A stretch of DNA of 64,000 bases from Achaetomiella virescens. Its lineage: Eukaryota > Ascomycota > Sordariomycetes > Sordariales > Chaetomiaceae. A program made the position numbers and the translations under genes. Below the pieces are notes generated by a model, which ran no database searches, was not told the origin of the DNA, and saw nothing but the letters and a program-made list of their open reading frames with translations. Where the stretch lies: NCBI GenBank assembly GCA_031001845.1, contig JARNGD010000032.1, positions 1 through 64,000 on the forward strand, written 5' to 3'. Of the stretch, positions 9,539 to 21,214 are shown piece by piece; positions within the stretch are counted from its first letter, which is position 1; each line of letters opens with the position of its first letter.

Positions 9539-11945
9539 CTGGTGGCTTTGCGCCGGCGATGGCGGTTGGTGTTGGGGGGGCTCCGGTCCTCAGTTCACAT
9601 CCGATGAAGATGCAATGCTCCTCGGGGATTAGGTCCTTCAAAACCGCCCTGAAAATCAGCCCACCACTCAGGGAGCTGCAGACGTTCCACTCTCACCCCA
9701 CTTCAATAGCCCCACTTTAGTTGTTTATAAGCTCGGCTCACGTCTCCAGGCATTGTGAGATCATGTTATCTAAAAAGTCAATAAGAGTTCCTCCTCAATA
9801 TCGGTGCCCTGAGGTTCGGCCACAGTTGGTACTCGGCGCTGACCATGGCTACCTAAGGTAGGTATTCGTGCTGCCCCGCCCTCTCTGCTATCTGGGCACT
9901 CGACTCGTTTCACCCGATGTGGCTAGGCACCTTCACTCTCAGAGGGTCGGCCGCCCTCAAGCAGTACCATAACAGGCCGTCGTCTGTCCCAGCTTCGGCT
10001 GACAAGGGGTTTGACTCAGGGCGTTTCTGATCGACCATTTCACGAATTCCAAATCGAGCCTTGGCATTAAGCCATGTCGGACCAACAGCCAAGCGTGCAC
10101 GGTTGGCGGTTTCTGATAGAACTCGGTCGGACCGAGACACCTAGCAAAAGGACTGCCATCCGCTGCCAATGAACCTGAAGGCCCCAACCAAGAGCCGTCT
10201 GTTCGGCACAACATCGCCGCCTGATAACGCGTTGGAAACATAGTAGTGAGCATGATACTCCGGACGTATTCAAGTGGAGCTGGGATAGGGCCTCAGGCGT
10301 CTGCTGCAAGCGCTCCGCTGAGGAAGCTTCCATGCATAGAAAGCGTCATCGACCAAGGTGCTGCCCGTGGTTAGGCCCAGACCAAAGCGGCTCTATCCCT
10401 GAAGGCTTCCCCGCGGTTGGCTCATGGAAAGTTTCGACCGCACGGCAGCCGCAGGGCCCGAACGGCGTCTGCCGCACCCTGCTGCGAGATCTGCGCCGAA
10501 CAAAATGCCAAGAGTTACAGATATGCAGCGATGGGGGCTTGCTCCTCACCTGGCCACCCATGGATTTCGAATGCCCAAGCTTTACACCCCGGAAGAAGGC
10601 CTCCTCCTGAGCGGGCTTTCCCCCCCTCTCTTTTCTGAGCGTGACAGGGCCGTCCAACCTCCTCGTCGTGATGCATGGCTCAGATCTCATGCCGAGCCCA
10701 CACCCCACACCTATTTTCGTCCCTCTTTGTCTGTGCTCCTGTGTACGACCCTGACTTGGACCCTTGTCCATCGTCTTTTCTTGCCTCAACCTCGACAGCA
10801 GGGATGAACAAGGCAAGTTGTGCCGGATGCAGGGAATTCCTAATCCACGCTCTTATGGCGTCTTTAGTCCCTGATAAATATTTGAAAGGTGTGGAACCAG
10901 AGTTCTACAGCCAGAGTTTAAAGACACAGAAACATACTGCGTACACCTTTTTTGACAGTCGAGATATCTCTGCGCATGAAAGAAGACGTTAACAGCAGGT
11001 CACTCCCGAGCCAGGTGGGCCGCGGGACCCACCCTCCCTGGCAATCGAAAATCCCCGAGTTGTCAGCCGGGAGTCGCTCCCGCTCCCGAAGCGCGCCAAA
11101 GAGGTGGGTCCGTTTCATATCTCTTCTGGTGCCAAATTCGTCGTCTAAGGTCACCACCTGCCGGAGTCTGGTCAGCCAACAAGAGCCGCTCGTTTGAGGG
11201 CTGTGTTGACGGCTTGGCCTCCAATCCACGGCAAGCTCATACAGTGGTGACAAGATGTTGTTTGGTCGTTGCTGCCAAGAGGTGAACGCGGACTTCATCA
11301 AGCTCCATGAGCACTTTTCGGGGCATGGTGATGTCAGTCCGCGCCTGGAGGTGAGGAGATTCTGAACGCCAATGATCCCGGTCCCAAACTCAAACGGGAT
11401 TTGAGAAGAGTCTCAATGGCGTCCAAACCATGTGGAGGACGATAACAGACATCTCCATTCTCAGTGGCGTGAAAGACAGGGAACTTTGTGCATTCCTACG
11501 CTGTGAGTACCGGGCTGTCGCTGGTTATTCTGCTACGAAGTTGCCCCTGTCGCTCACAGAACACGACTCATGGCACATGTTGCCTGCCCCGGTGCTGATC
11601 TACGCCAAGGCATTTGGCATACTAAAGTAAGACCTGTATCCGTAACCGCGAGCCTTTTGCCTCCATACCATCGGTCCTCTGGAGGACTTTATTCTTTCTC
11701 TTCTCTGCATTTGTTTTCGCTCTTTCTTTTCCCTCTCCTTCTTGCCTTTCTGCCTCTCTACCTGTTCCTGGATGGTTGGGACGACCGGGTAAACAACCTC
11801 TGTTTTCTTTCCCTTCTTTTCTCTTCTTCGATTCGAAGCCGCGGGGCGGCTTCGTTGTTTGTTCTTTTTACAGCTTTCTTTCTTCCAGGGTAAGGGCCTG
11901 GAGCCTGCGCTGTCATTGCAGAGAATACACCGATTCGAAGATTCT
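9539..11945. other. Divergent intergenic region between cox15 and the ZIP gene
   Basis: About 2.4 kb lies between two divergently transcribed genes. I see no protein family, long coherent frame or RNA gene in it. Its right end (11690-11890) is a pyrimidine-rich leader of the ZIP gene, listed separately. Open frames between 10.3 and 10.8 kb exist on both strands but are compositionally unremarkable and share no motif with known families. Confidence 0.5.
11690..11890 (+). promoter_or_regulatory. CT-rich leader/promoter tract upstream of the ZIP transporter
   Basis: Long pyrimidine-rich stretches (TTCTTTCTCTTC, CTTTTCCCTCTCCTTC, CTTTCTTTCTTCCAG) precede the ZIP start codon. Such tracts are typical of fungal promoters and 5' UTRs near transcription starts. 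A possible leader intron could run from GTAAACAACC (about 11790) to TTCTTCCAG (about 11889), but this is not certain. Confidence 0.5.
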
Positions 11946-11966
11946 ATGAAAGATTTACGACACGCC

Positions 11967-13581
11967 ATGGCCGAAAATGTGACAACCCCGATCGCCGATA
12001 TGGACCCCATGGGAGGAAAGCCGGTGTGCGGCAGCGACAAGAAGATTGGCGAGTACGATCTTGGGCTCCACGTTGCAGCTCTGTGTATGTCGAGACTACA
12101 TTCCTCGCTCGTTTTGGGACTATAACTAACAACAAGCTCAGTTTTGGTCCTGGCTGCTTCCATCTTCGGCGCTGGCTTCCCGGTCGTCGCGAAGAAGGTC
12201 AAATGGGTCAAGGTGCCCGCAAAGACATTTCATCTGCAAACACTTTGGTACCGGTGTTCTGGTTGCTACGGCCTTCGTTCATGTAAGAATACTACCTTAA
12301 CAGTATGGAGGGTATGAACCTGACAAGACATAGCTGCTTCCAACAGCCTTCGGCAGCCTCACCGATCCCTGTCTCCCCGATCTCTTCACCGACCAGTACC
12401 CGGCCATGCCCGGCGTCATCATGATGGGCTCCATGTTCTGCCTCTTCGTGGTCGAGATGTGGCTGAACGCAAAGACAGGCGGACACTCCCATGGCGGGCC
12501 CATGGGTTTTGAGACGCACAATAGCCATCACTCCCACAGCGCACATGTCAACAATAATAATAACAACAACAACCGCAGCTCCCCACCTCCTCGTCCACCC
12601 CGGTACTCGACCACCACCGAGTTCGAGATCGAGGAGGATATGGACTACGAGAAGAAGATGGCGCAGAAGGTGTACGACGAGAAGATGCGCGTCTATGGGC
12701 CCGGGAACCCCTACGTCGACTCCAACGAGCTTGCCGCCCAGTCCGAGATGCCGCCGTGGTTTATCGTATTCTACGAGCAGTATGTTCGTCAGCGCCTCGA
12801 GATGATGAACATGATCAAGTCTATGCGTCCCCAACAGCAGCAGCAGCAGCGGCAGCGGCAGCAGCAGCAAACCGACGTCTCCGACAAGCGCCAGACCATG
12901 GTTGCCACCACGGGGGTTGTCGATTCGCCGTACATTGACGTCGAGACCGGCCAGGCGGTGCACCCGGATGTGTTCCGCAAGATGTCGCTGAACATCACGC
13001 TGCTCGAGGGCGGGATTCTGTTCCACTCGGTGTTTGTAGGCATGACGGTCAGCATCACCATCGAGGGGTTTCGTCCTACTGGTGGCGATCCTCTTCCACC
13101 AGATGTTTGAGGGCCTCGGTCTCGGCTCGCGCATCGCGGCCGTCCCGTACCCGAAGCGCAGCATCCGCCCGTGGGTGCTAGTTGTGGCGTTCGGCACGAC
13201 CGCGCCGATCGGGCAGGCGATTGGCCTGATTGTGAGGGACACGTATGATCCGAATAGCGCGTTTGGGTTGATTATTGTGGGCGTGTTTAATGCTATGTAA
13301 GTGAGCTCTGGGGGAAGTCTGAGAAATTCCCATACGAGCGAATACTGACTGCTTGGCAGCTCGTCTGGTCTTCTCCTGTACGCTGCTCTTGTCGACCTCC
13401 TGGCTGAGGACTTCTTGTCCGAGGAAGCCCAGGAGACGCTGACCAAGAAGGACCGGATTTTGGCGTTTGGTGTGTGTGATTCTTGGAGGTAAGGCTCCTG
13501 TGGCCTAGATTTCGCTCGAAAACACGGAAGCTGACCCACTTTCCAGCCATTGGCATGTCCATTGTCGGCGCATTTGCGTAG
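11967..13581 (+). CDS. ZIP-family zinc/iron transporter
   Basis: ZIP proteins import divalent metals across the plasma or organelle membrane. The start at 11967 gives MAENVTTPIADMDPMGGK; in-frame upstream Mets exist at 11946 and 11859. Introns interrupt after IGEYDLGLHVAAL (about 12087-12141), after GTGVLVATAFVH (about 12282-12332), after the GVFNAM segment (about 13298-13360) and before AIGMSIVGAFA, which ends at 13579-13581. TM1 reads LVLAASIFGAGFPVVAKK and TM2-3 reads LLPTAFGSLTDP and MMGSMFCLFVVEMWLNAKTG. A His-rich variable loop follows (GGHSHGG, HNSHHSHSAH), then poly-Asn and poly-Gln runs. The signature metal helices are HSVFVGMTVSITIEGF (TM4) and LFHQMFEGLGLGSR (TM5). One extra T at 12228-12230 and one at 13069-13071 break the frame. 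Length is about 450-480 aa, with the loop longer than in yeast Zrt1. Zinc is the likeliest substrate. Confidence 0.93.
12547..12870. repeat. AAC/AAT and CAG/CAA codon runs in the ZIP loop
   Basis: Two triplet tracts lie within the coding region. An AAT/AAC run at about 12549-12573 encodes poly-Asn directly after the His-rich segment. A CAG/CGG/CAA run at about 12833-12870 encodes a Gln/Arg-rich stretch. Both fall in the cytosolic loop between transmembrane segments 3 and 4, where length variation is tolerated. Confidence 0.85.
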
Positions 13582-15900
13582 ACGAAGATGGATTCTATAC
13601 GATAGACAACCAACCATACCGCCCTCCAACGACAAGACCGCCTCTCACTCCACAAGTTCCCGTCGGTATCCTCTTTCCCCTTCGTCAGTCGAGGATCGCA
13701 TGCCAAGCTTCGGTCCTCCAGGCGAAAAAAAACTCGAACGTACACTCCTTGTTGGGACATGTCATCGAGACGCCATCTTTCACAAGTAGGAGTCTTCCCC
13801 AGAACAAGACCATGGCTTGTAACCAACATATTCTTTACCTTTATTCCACTGGGTATCCCTTTTGACCGCGTTGAGCAAGGGAGAATATGACAAGTTTACC
13901 CTTTGGCTCAGAATATGTTCCGTGGTGTCCAAGATTGTGAGGGCCCAAAGACAGGCAGACTTATAACTTACACAAGGGGGTAACTCCGCAAGACAGAGGT
14001 CGAGAGGCATGTGGCAAGTCAAGCGCATGAGCAAACCCGAGACTGCATTGGACAGTACGAGACACCAGGACGGGCTGGAAGGTTTGGCTAGAGCATGTAC
14101 GGTATATATAACTAGACAAGTATATACAAAACTAAGAAACAACAAAACACCTCGGGTGCTTCCTTTGACTTCTAGTGATCCCCTCTCCTTCTCGCTACCA
14201 AACAACTCCGGGCTTCGTGTCTGGCACAATGCTGGTCCTGTTGACCGAAATGCAGCCTCTAATTACGGTCCTTTGATGTACCTTATTTTTCAAAGACATA
14301 GCATGCTGCCAGGAGACCACGGACCAAAAGGATACGGCGGGGCAAGAGGGCGCTTATATCGCCTTGTGTTATCGACCCAACCCCAACACATGCCGAGTGC
14401 TATGCCGAATGCTACGCCGTGTCCCAAAATAGATACCCACAGATTCAAGGTATCTGTTGCATGGAAACAAAGGCCAAACACGGTCACCGGACGGGACGGG
14501 GGGCTGTGTTCGCAGGCTTTGGCAGGGGCTGTCGATCTTGCCGGGGTGTTGGTTCAGGAGAGAGTGTTACTGGGGGCAGTTGGCGCTTTGTGTTCAACTG
14601 GTTGAAACACTTGTCTGAGGGCTTGGGGGACCAAATTTGCTTCTGTTTTTCGTTGGAAAGAGTGATTACTGTGGTCTTGGGGGCGAGAAAGGAGAGAAAT
14701 TGTAATAATGAGTTTCAGGGGCAGCCAAGTGCACCACAAGTCTGGCTGTGGCAAGGCCTGGTTTACGTAGAGGAGGGAAAGAAGGACTGGCACAGAGTGC
14801 ATTCCCGTTCAACCGCACACTAGATGGAAATTCAAGTAAAACTCCAAATCTTGGAGATGCAAATTTGGTCTATTTCATTATTTATTCTTCGGCTTCTGTG
14901 CCTCCTCGCCTCACCCACTTTTCGCTCCGATTCACTCTATCTCGTTCTACTGCTTTCTTATTTTACTTTTATGAGTTCTAATAGCATATGACATTCTTAT
15001 TCCATTTCTTTTTTAACCCTCATTGTCCTAGTCCCAACCTCAAGTTTGGTTCTCGCATAACCGAGCATCTGCTCCTCCAACCTGAATATCGCTTCCTGTT
15101 GTGGCGTACACGGCCGCTCAATTTTTCCTTTCCATCAGCATGCAGTTTTCTCCCTTCTGGCATTGCGGTATCAGCCCAACATAACGGCACTGGCGTCCCC
15201 TTCCCTGCTTTCGTGCCAAGCTGGCGAATCGGAATGCTTGACGATGACCAACACCACCCAACCGCGCCATGTGTTTCACCTACGTCAAGCTTTGGGGCCG
15301 AGCAAAGATGCTGTTGGGCGTGGCCCATTGCGCTGCTGCCTATGCAAGCCCTGTGTAACGCAAGATTGAGGCAGTTAGCTGTTGCTTTCTTTCTTCTTCA
15401 CGCCGAATACGGCCGGGCTTTCGGCAGGTTGAGTTCTGCCTTTATCAGTTGGGCTGTTTTTTGCCTGGTTGTGGATCGTGAAGACTGCGAGTGGTGGCCT
15501 ACAACATGTTTCTGTTGGCTAGTATGGACTCCTCTGAGCTTCGGTTCGTGGGGCGAGGTTTGTCAGGCCCGTCAAGTGATGAGCACATGAGTGATGGGTG
15601 AGCGCTGGGAACTGTCAAGTATTGATTTCTATTTCTGCATATGTTGGCTGTAAGCAGCCGCCTTGGAAAGGATGCTTACTATCACTTATATGGTGCGGTT
15701 GATCGCCACCAGAGTAGCATAATCCGTTGCCTGTCGTGGTCCATGAGCTGGAGTACCAAGTTCTCATTCTGATGTACAACGATGCACTCCCGATACCCTT
15801 ATGAAATGATTTCCGATGTTGGGCAGCATATTCTGGCTGAGCTGTCGAGAAACAGAACATCTGAGATATACTCACATATCCCACTCAATCACGGTTAGCA
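13582..15900. other. Gene-free interval after the ZIP gene
   Basis: About 2.3 kb. The first part is probably the ZIP 3' UTR. AT-rich pyrimidine runs at 14880-15010 look like a promoter or leader, but no coherent coding frame follows immediately. Confidence 0.45.
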
Positions 15901-17100
15901 TTGTATAGGGAGATCAGTTTCTCGAAGAATGGTTTGGACGAACCAGCAACCCTCTCAAATGTCATGACCGATCCGAGGCCTGCGATCCTACGAAACTCAG
16001 GGACCATCTACGAAGCGTATCCAGCCATGAGATACTACCAGCCCTACACTGAGGCCACCAAGACCTGGACTTTCCGCATCCATGCCGACTGCTGGGATCT
16101 CGTCGTCTGCCTCTCGTCTCTCGCCCAGACGCCCTCGTTTCCACAATTCCATTCCTACCGCGAAGCTTCTGGCGCAGCCGCTCTTCCCTGCACACCAAGT
16201 GGGATTTGCCCTGCTCGAGAAGAAAGTCTATCCCCAGCTGGAGAGGCGGACGCTGTACTTCTTGCCGAGGCAGGCGGTGGCACGGTATCGTCATGTCCCC
16301 TCCTCGGCGGCAGCGGTGTCGCCGTGGATGGGTAGTTGGCTAGCCCGGCTGGGGAAGAGGAGGTATTGGTGGGAGAGACTGGGGGAAGGTGCCTGAGGTG
16401 TCGAGGATGTGGGGCACGCAGAGGGTGCTGGAGTGGGAGCAGTGTGAGTTGCCCAGAAAGTGGGGTGTTTGGGACCGAAGGTTGCGAGCGGGAGCGTGGG
16501 AAGGGAGTGGTTGCGGCGTTGAAGAGGGCGGTTGGTGCGAGGGGGTTGGTGCTTGACTGTTTCGGTGCCGCTGCTGGATGGGGTCAAGGCTGTTGGGGTG
16601 CCTACCGTCGAGATGGCCGGTGAGAGGCCGATCTGTGGGTTGCGGGTCTTCTACGGGAGAGACAGGGCGCCGGGACATCTGGGGTATGTTCTGGAACAGG
16701 CCGAGATAGTTGTGAGCCTTGACTCTGGGGAGAGCCTCGCCGGACTGAAGGTTCGGTATGACGCAGATGCCGTCCGGGCTTTGAGATTCGTTCTTGAATA
16801 GTCGTCTCCAGCGCTGCGCCTACATATTCTTACAGTTTGGATTAGGGCTACCGAGGATCTGGATTCCGCGACGCAGACTGTGAAGTTAACACAAAAAAAG
16901 GACGAGGTCCCCTGCAAGCTCGTGGCTAGATATGATGTAAGTGCAGACCCCAGTTTGTTGTGGCTCACAACCCTCTAGCGCATCGGCCAAATTGGGATCG
17001 CCAGCTTGATATGGCGATGCAAGTACTTCAGGGTGATCGATGTTGGTCTCGTTGAAGAGCCTCTTTCAATTACAAACTACCTCCCCGACGCTTGCCAGAC
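15901..17100 (+). CDS. Possible F-box-like hypothetical protein, heavily frame-broken
   Basis: Several coherent-looking segments follow each other in different frames. The first has YQPYTEATKTWTFRIHADCWD (about 16040-16100), similar to the Cys-Trp-Asp region after the F-box in many fungal F-box-like proteins. Next come FPAHQVGFALLEKKVYPQLE (about 16190) and GERPICGLRVFYGRDRAPGH, then VSLDSGESLAGLKVRYDADA and VRALRFVLE (16615-16798). The last resembles the 'I-x-GL-x-V-x-YD' repeats of that protein class. Segments between about 16810 and 17100 may continue it. The true start, introns and end cannot be fixed. F-box-like proteins of this type are lineage-expanded in Sordariomycetes, and this could be a decaying copy rather than a sequencing-damaged gene. 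No specific function is assigned. Confidence 0.35.
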
Positions 17101-17580
17101 CAGGTCGCCGAAAAGCCGGCCGACTGCGCGCCCAAGACAGTTCCATCACAACCGTTAGTGGTTGCAGAGTGGCTGAATCGGGCGCTAGACCTAGCTTCCA
17201 TCTCTGGACTCAAGCGCATTGTGGTCTCATGGACTCGGAGATTTCTGCCCCGAGCCTCAAGCGCCGTTTGCTCTCCAGGGAACAAAGACGTCCATAAGAC
17301 CATATCTTTCATCATCCGCATGCAAACGGCCCAGTCCGTGCTCGTTTTGAGCGGTCCAGGATCTGGAATGCGGCAGGGAAAACCAAGCATGCCAGTGCGC
17401 AGAATGCATTCCAAGGCAGACTTACACGAGAAACAGCCTACACCTCACCAGGCCATTATCTACCACGTACTCTCCATCCAAGGTCCAGAGCACCAACTTC
17501 ATCGCCCGGAGGTCACCAACTGTCTTCCACCTTAAACCTGAGCATCACCACGGCTCCGACACTGAACCACACAAGCGCCC

Positions 17581-18989
17581 ATGGCCATGCTCACCACCCC
17601 CTCCCAAAGCAAGCTACGTCCTCCACAAGTCCTTGCCCGGCGGCCTCTTCCTCGTGCGCCGCACCACCGACGGTGAGCTCCTGTTGGGCCAACCCCTCGA
17701 GGGCGACCTCTCAACCATCGCCGCCTCCTCCTCCGCAACAGCCCCAACTTCACCCTCTCCGGTAACGAACATGCCAAACTCCTCAAACTAATCACCCTCG
17801 GCGCCGCGCGCCCTGCCGCGAACCTCCTCAACCACGAGAACCTGGTCTCGATTCACGACGAACTGGTGAGCATCCCTTGGCGGGGGCAAACTGCCCCATC
17901 AGGAAGAGGAGAAGGAGCAGAAGGAGGAGAAGGAGGACAGTCAGGCAGAGGATGTTTCTCTGGGACTACTGCGACGCGGGGACCCTGCAAGACGTGTTCA
18001 ACGACTACGAGCCGAGCGAGACGGACCTGCTCGACCCCGTTGCCGCGGGCGGGTTCCTGCCCGAGTCGTTTGTGTGGCATGTTGGGCTGGGGCTGTTGAG
18101 GGCACTGCAGTGGTTGCATGAGGGGGTGCGGGATGTTTATGGGGTTGCTGCTGCTGGTGCTGCCGGTGCTGGGAATAGTCGCGGGAAGTGTAAGAGGGTG
18201 AGGGGAAAGAGCGAGCCGGAGCAGGAGTGGATGCCGGTTTTGCATCGTGATGTAACGGCAGGGAACGTGTTTTTGCAGCAGCCGAGGGGCGTGGAAACGT
18301 ATGGCGCGGTGAAGCTGGGGAACTTTGAGAGGTGCTGGGTGAGTAGCGGTGTGAGTAGGATCGGGGAGACACCGGTGGTTGCAATGAAGTGGGAGGATGA
18401 GGGGAGCTTGGGGGGTGTTGAGGGAGCGGAAGGGACAATGGAAGAGGGTGGGCTGGGGTTGTCGAAGGTGAGTGTTGAATGGGCGCGTTTGTGAGGTAAA
18501 GATGCTGACCGAGACAGCCACATCGGCCATACACGCCCGGATGCGAGCTCTTCGCCGTCGGGGCGCTGCTCTACCGCATGATGGTCGGCCGGCCCCTGCC
18601 GCCGGCAGAGGAGTGCGGCGAGTGGGGTGTGTCCACGTTACCAGCAACGACGCTACCTGGCGCACGGCCTGTGACCACGAGTGCGTGGCAGATGTCAACA
18701 TTGATGAGGTCTTCAAGCCGCTGACCATCTACACGTCGAATCTCAAGCGGCTTGCCACGTTGCTCCTTCGGCTGAATCGCAATGACGACTGGCGGGCTAG
18801 TGACGTTCTGGACAAGGCTTGGGAGGGCTTCGAGCACTGGGCTGCAAACACGGAAGATGGGCGCTTGTATCAGGATATTTTGATGATATCTGGTTCCGGA
18901 AGCAGAACCAGGCGCGGCTGAAGAAGCGCCATCGAGGCGTGGAAGACGAAGTGGACATGATGGAGTTTGAGGATGTCCTGGTTGTGTAG
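17581..18989 (+). CDS. Protein-kinase-fold protein, probable pseudokinase
   Basis: The N-lobe reads SYVLHKSLPGGLFLVRRTTD and GELLLGQPLEGDLS, then LLNHENLVSIHDEL (about 17830-17866). The C-lobe begins LWDYCDAGTLQDVFNDYEPS and continues ESFVWHVGLGLLRALQWLHE (helix E). The catalytic loop reads VLHRDVTAGNVFLQQP, with HRD aspartate and asparagine present. The activation-segment motif is VKLGNFERCW, so the usual DFG is NFE. An intron (about 18468-18518, GTGAGTG..GACAG) joins to PHRPYTPGCELFAVGALLYR and MMVGRPLP (helix F region). The C-terminal helices contain YTSNLKRLATLLLRLNRNDD and WFRKQNQARLKKRH, with an acidic end MEFEDVLVV at 18989. The start is approximate because the first 250 bases change frame and in-frame sequence extends to about 17540. 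Frame breaks occur near 17640, 17870, 18630 and 18875. Loss of the metal-binding Asp suggests weak or absent catalysis. Confidence 0.68.
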
Positions 18990-19224
18990 CGGTTCCTAAG
19001 ATCGGCCCTTTGTCTCGATGATGGTCCGCTCACTGCTATCTCTAGGTCTCTACAGAGGTCAACAACCATGGGAACACCGTTCGAGTGAAATTGTCATTGG
19101 AGGTGGGTGGTCGGAGGGGGTGCCAGTCTCACAAACGATCGCCAGGTCTTGTTGCAAAATGGACATGTTCCCGTCTAGAAATAGCTGAAGCCTCCGGGAG
19201 GAAGAATGTTTAAGTTTCTTTCTT

Positions 19225-19262
19225 TTTTACTTTTTCACCTTTTTTTTTTTTTTTTTTCCCGC
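19225..19262. repeat. Poly-T-rich tract
   Basis: A T-rich stretch with an uninterrupted T run of about 17 lies between the kinase-like gene and the Roadblock-like gene. It is a likely promoter or UTR element and a likely assembly-error site. Confidence 0.8.
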
Positions 19263-19560
19263 ATGTGAAAACCAGTTGCAATTCGAAACCTAAGATAGCT
19301 GAGACACATATCTGGGGGACTTCAAAGTTGGGAGGTGGCACTGACGAGGTCACGGTGTTGCAGACAGCACTGTTTTGGGGGTACTCTTGGCATTGTGGGG
19401 ATTTAGCGCCATGCTATCGATAGCTAGCCGATGCTGGCCCCACATGACTACCCAACCCCACACCAACCGCTCAGCTCACCTACAACTCCAACGTCTACCA
19501 AACATCGTCACCAGATTCACTCCCACAATTCGGACACTTCCGTCGCAATAAACTGCCGCT

Positions 19561-20530
19561 ATGTCGCGCGCAATTCAGATGCCGCCACCGCCGCCACTGC
19601 TTCTCACGAAGCGTGTCACCTCGTTCCTGCGCGCGAATCTCTCCCCGCACATCACTCGGCCATGCTGACCACCCCGGCCGGGAGCCTCCTCGCCCACGCT
19701 AGCAACTGCCGCGAGCGCCCTCCGCCGCCAGGCTGCCGTCGCCGCCTCCCTTTGGGCCCTCCAGGGGCCGCGCCAACCATTAGCGCCCGCAGCGCCCGCG
19801 ATGCGACAGCGCCTTCTGTAAGCACCCTCACCCGAACAAGCGGACCAAGCACCGCCCGCCAACCGTCACCGTCCAGCTCGACAGCGGCTCCGTCTTCGTG
19901 ATCCGCCGCCTGCGCTGCGGTTATGCTCTTCATCTGCATGGTGGCACAGAGACCACCTCAAACAGCCGGACGCCTCACCCCAACGCCCTCCGCGCCTCCT
20001 CACCACACCCGCCTCAGCCGCAGCCCGGCTCCCACAACCCCCACCACCGAAGCGCCCTCCTCCACCGCCCAACCTACAAATCCCTTCGAGAGCACAAAAT
20101 CCGCTAACGCTACCACCATCACCGCTCCCGACGCCAACGACGGCGAGCTCTCCCGCGCTCCACCCTCCCCCCCGCACCCATCCCACCACTACAACAACAA
20201 TCACAGTCGAAACCAACAACACCAGCCCCGTCCACTCCACCAACGCTAACCGCCACCCTCCCAAACTCCACAGCCGAACAACTACTCCCCAAGTCCCCCG
20301 CACCGTCAGGTCGGCGGCATCCGTCCTCTCGTCCCACACCACCGGCGCGGCGTCGACCGCCAGCCACCACGCTTGCGGGCAGCAGCGTGAGCGTGTCACT
20401 GATGCGAAGGCAGGTGGAGGAGCTTGCGCGGTGGTTGGATGAGAGGCTGGGGGGCCTGTATGTGCCGGAGGAGGGGATCGGGATTGCTAATGGGACCGGG
20501 AACGGGATGGCGGGACTGGTTGGCGCGTAA
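19561..20530 (+). CDS. Roadblock/LC7-domain protein, LAMTOR2-like
   Basis: The protein begins MSRAIQMPPPPPLLLTKRVT and SFLRANLSPH. After a frame change at about 19660 it continues MLTTPAGSLLAHAS, then (frame change) SALRRQAAVAASLWALQ. Further on come VTVQLDSGSVFVIRRLRCG and LLFICMV. A long Pro/Ser/Thr-rich insertion follows, and the end reads MRRQVEELARWLDERLGGLY and VPEEGIGIANG, stopping at 20528-20530. The order of segments matches Roadblock proteins of the LAMTOR2 type: an N-terminal helix, a 'GSLLA' strand, a helix with an 'A-A-S-x-W' pattern, a central 'V-F-V-I-R' strand pair, and an amphipathic C-terminal helix. LAMTOR2-type subunits belong to the Ragulator/EGO complex that anchors Rag GTPases to the vacuole or lysosome for TORC1 signalling. 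The assignment is from pattern resemblance; the long insertion before the last helix is unusual for the family. Confidence 0.5.
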
Positions 20531-21214
20531 GGGGGCTGGAGATCAGGTGATGTTAAGTTGTGTTCAAATGAAAGAGGGAACGGAAGACGGTCCCGAGGAA
20601 TGTTGAGACGATAGAAGGGCAGAGAGCGGAAGGGGTTGAGGGGAAGGGCAGAGTGGTAAGAAAGGGGGTTAAACAGGAGGAGGTTGGGGTGAAGTGGGAT
20701 TGGATACGATTTGATGATCGCTGGATTGGGATACCAGAGCATAGTCAAAAGGGCATGTCTTTCTAGAGCAGAATATCAATCGAGTATGTTCTATCTGGTC
20801 TCCGCATAAGGCGGCGTCTGGCCGTATCGGAACAGGGTAGAGCAAAACAAGCGAAGCAAGACATTAATTGCAATGATATCACGACCTGAGGAACCGAGCA
20901 ACTGGTGAGGCAACCCGCTCAGATTTTATGTGCATGCGTGCGAAAACCTCTCCCAGGCGATCGTGATATCCCAAGACCCTGAAAACCAAATACGCCTGAT
21001 GTCTGAGTGACGATGTTCGTGAAAAATATTGCGCCGTTCCCATCCTCGCCCGTGCCATACCCAGGTCATATCATGCAACCCGCCGAATAGTCCAACTCCA
21101 AAACACCATACAAACGCCGCTATCATGTTCCTGGAAATGTCCTGTCGCCATCAGAGATCACCAACTTCGCCCATATACCCCGAACCAAACCCAATCGAGC
21201 ACCCACCAGCCACC
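20531..21214. other. Convergent intergenic region
   Basis: About 0.7 kb lies between convergent genes. It probably consists of the two 3' UTRs. No feature recognised. Confidence 0.5.

Noticed and set aside
12292..13635. 447-aa minus-strand protein
   Set aside because: This open frame is antisense to the ZIP transporter exon and has no recognisable family.
15901..17100. Confident F-box protein call
   Set aside because: Only isolated segments resemble the family and the F-box itself is not clearly visible, so it is kept as a low-confidence feature.
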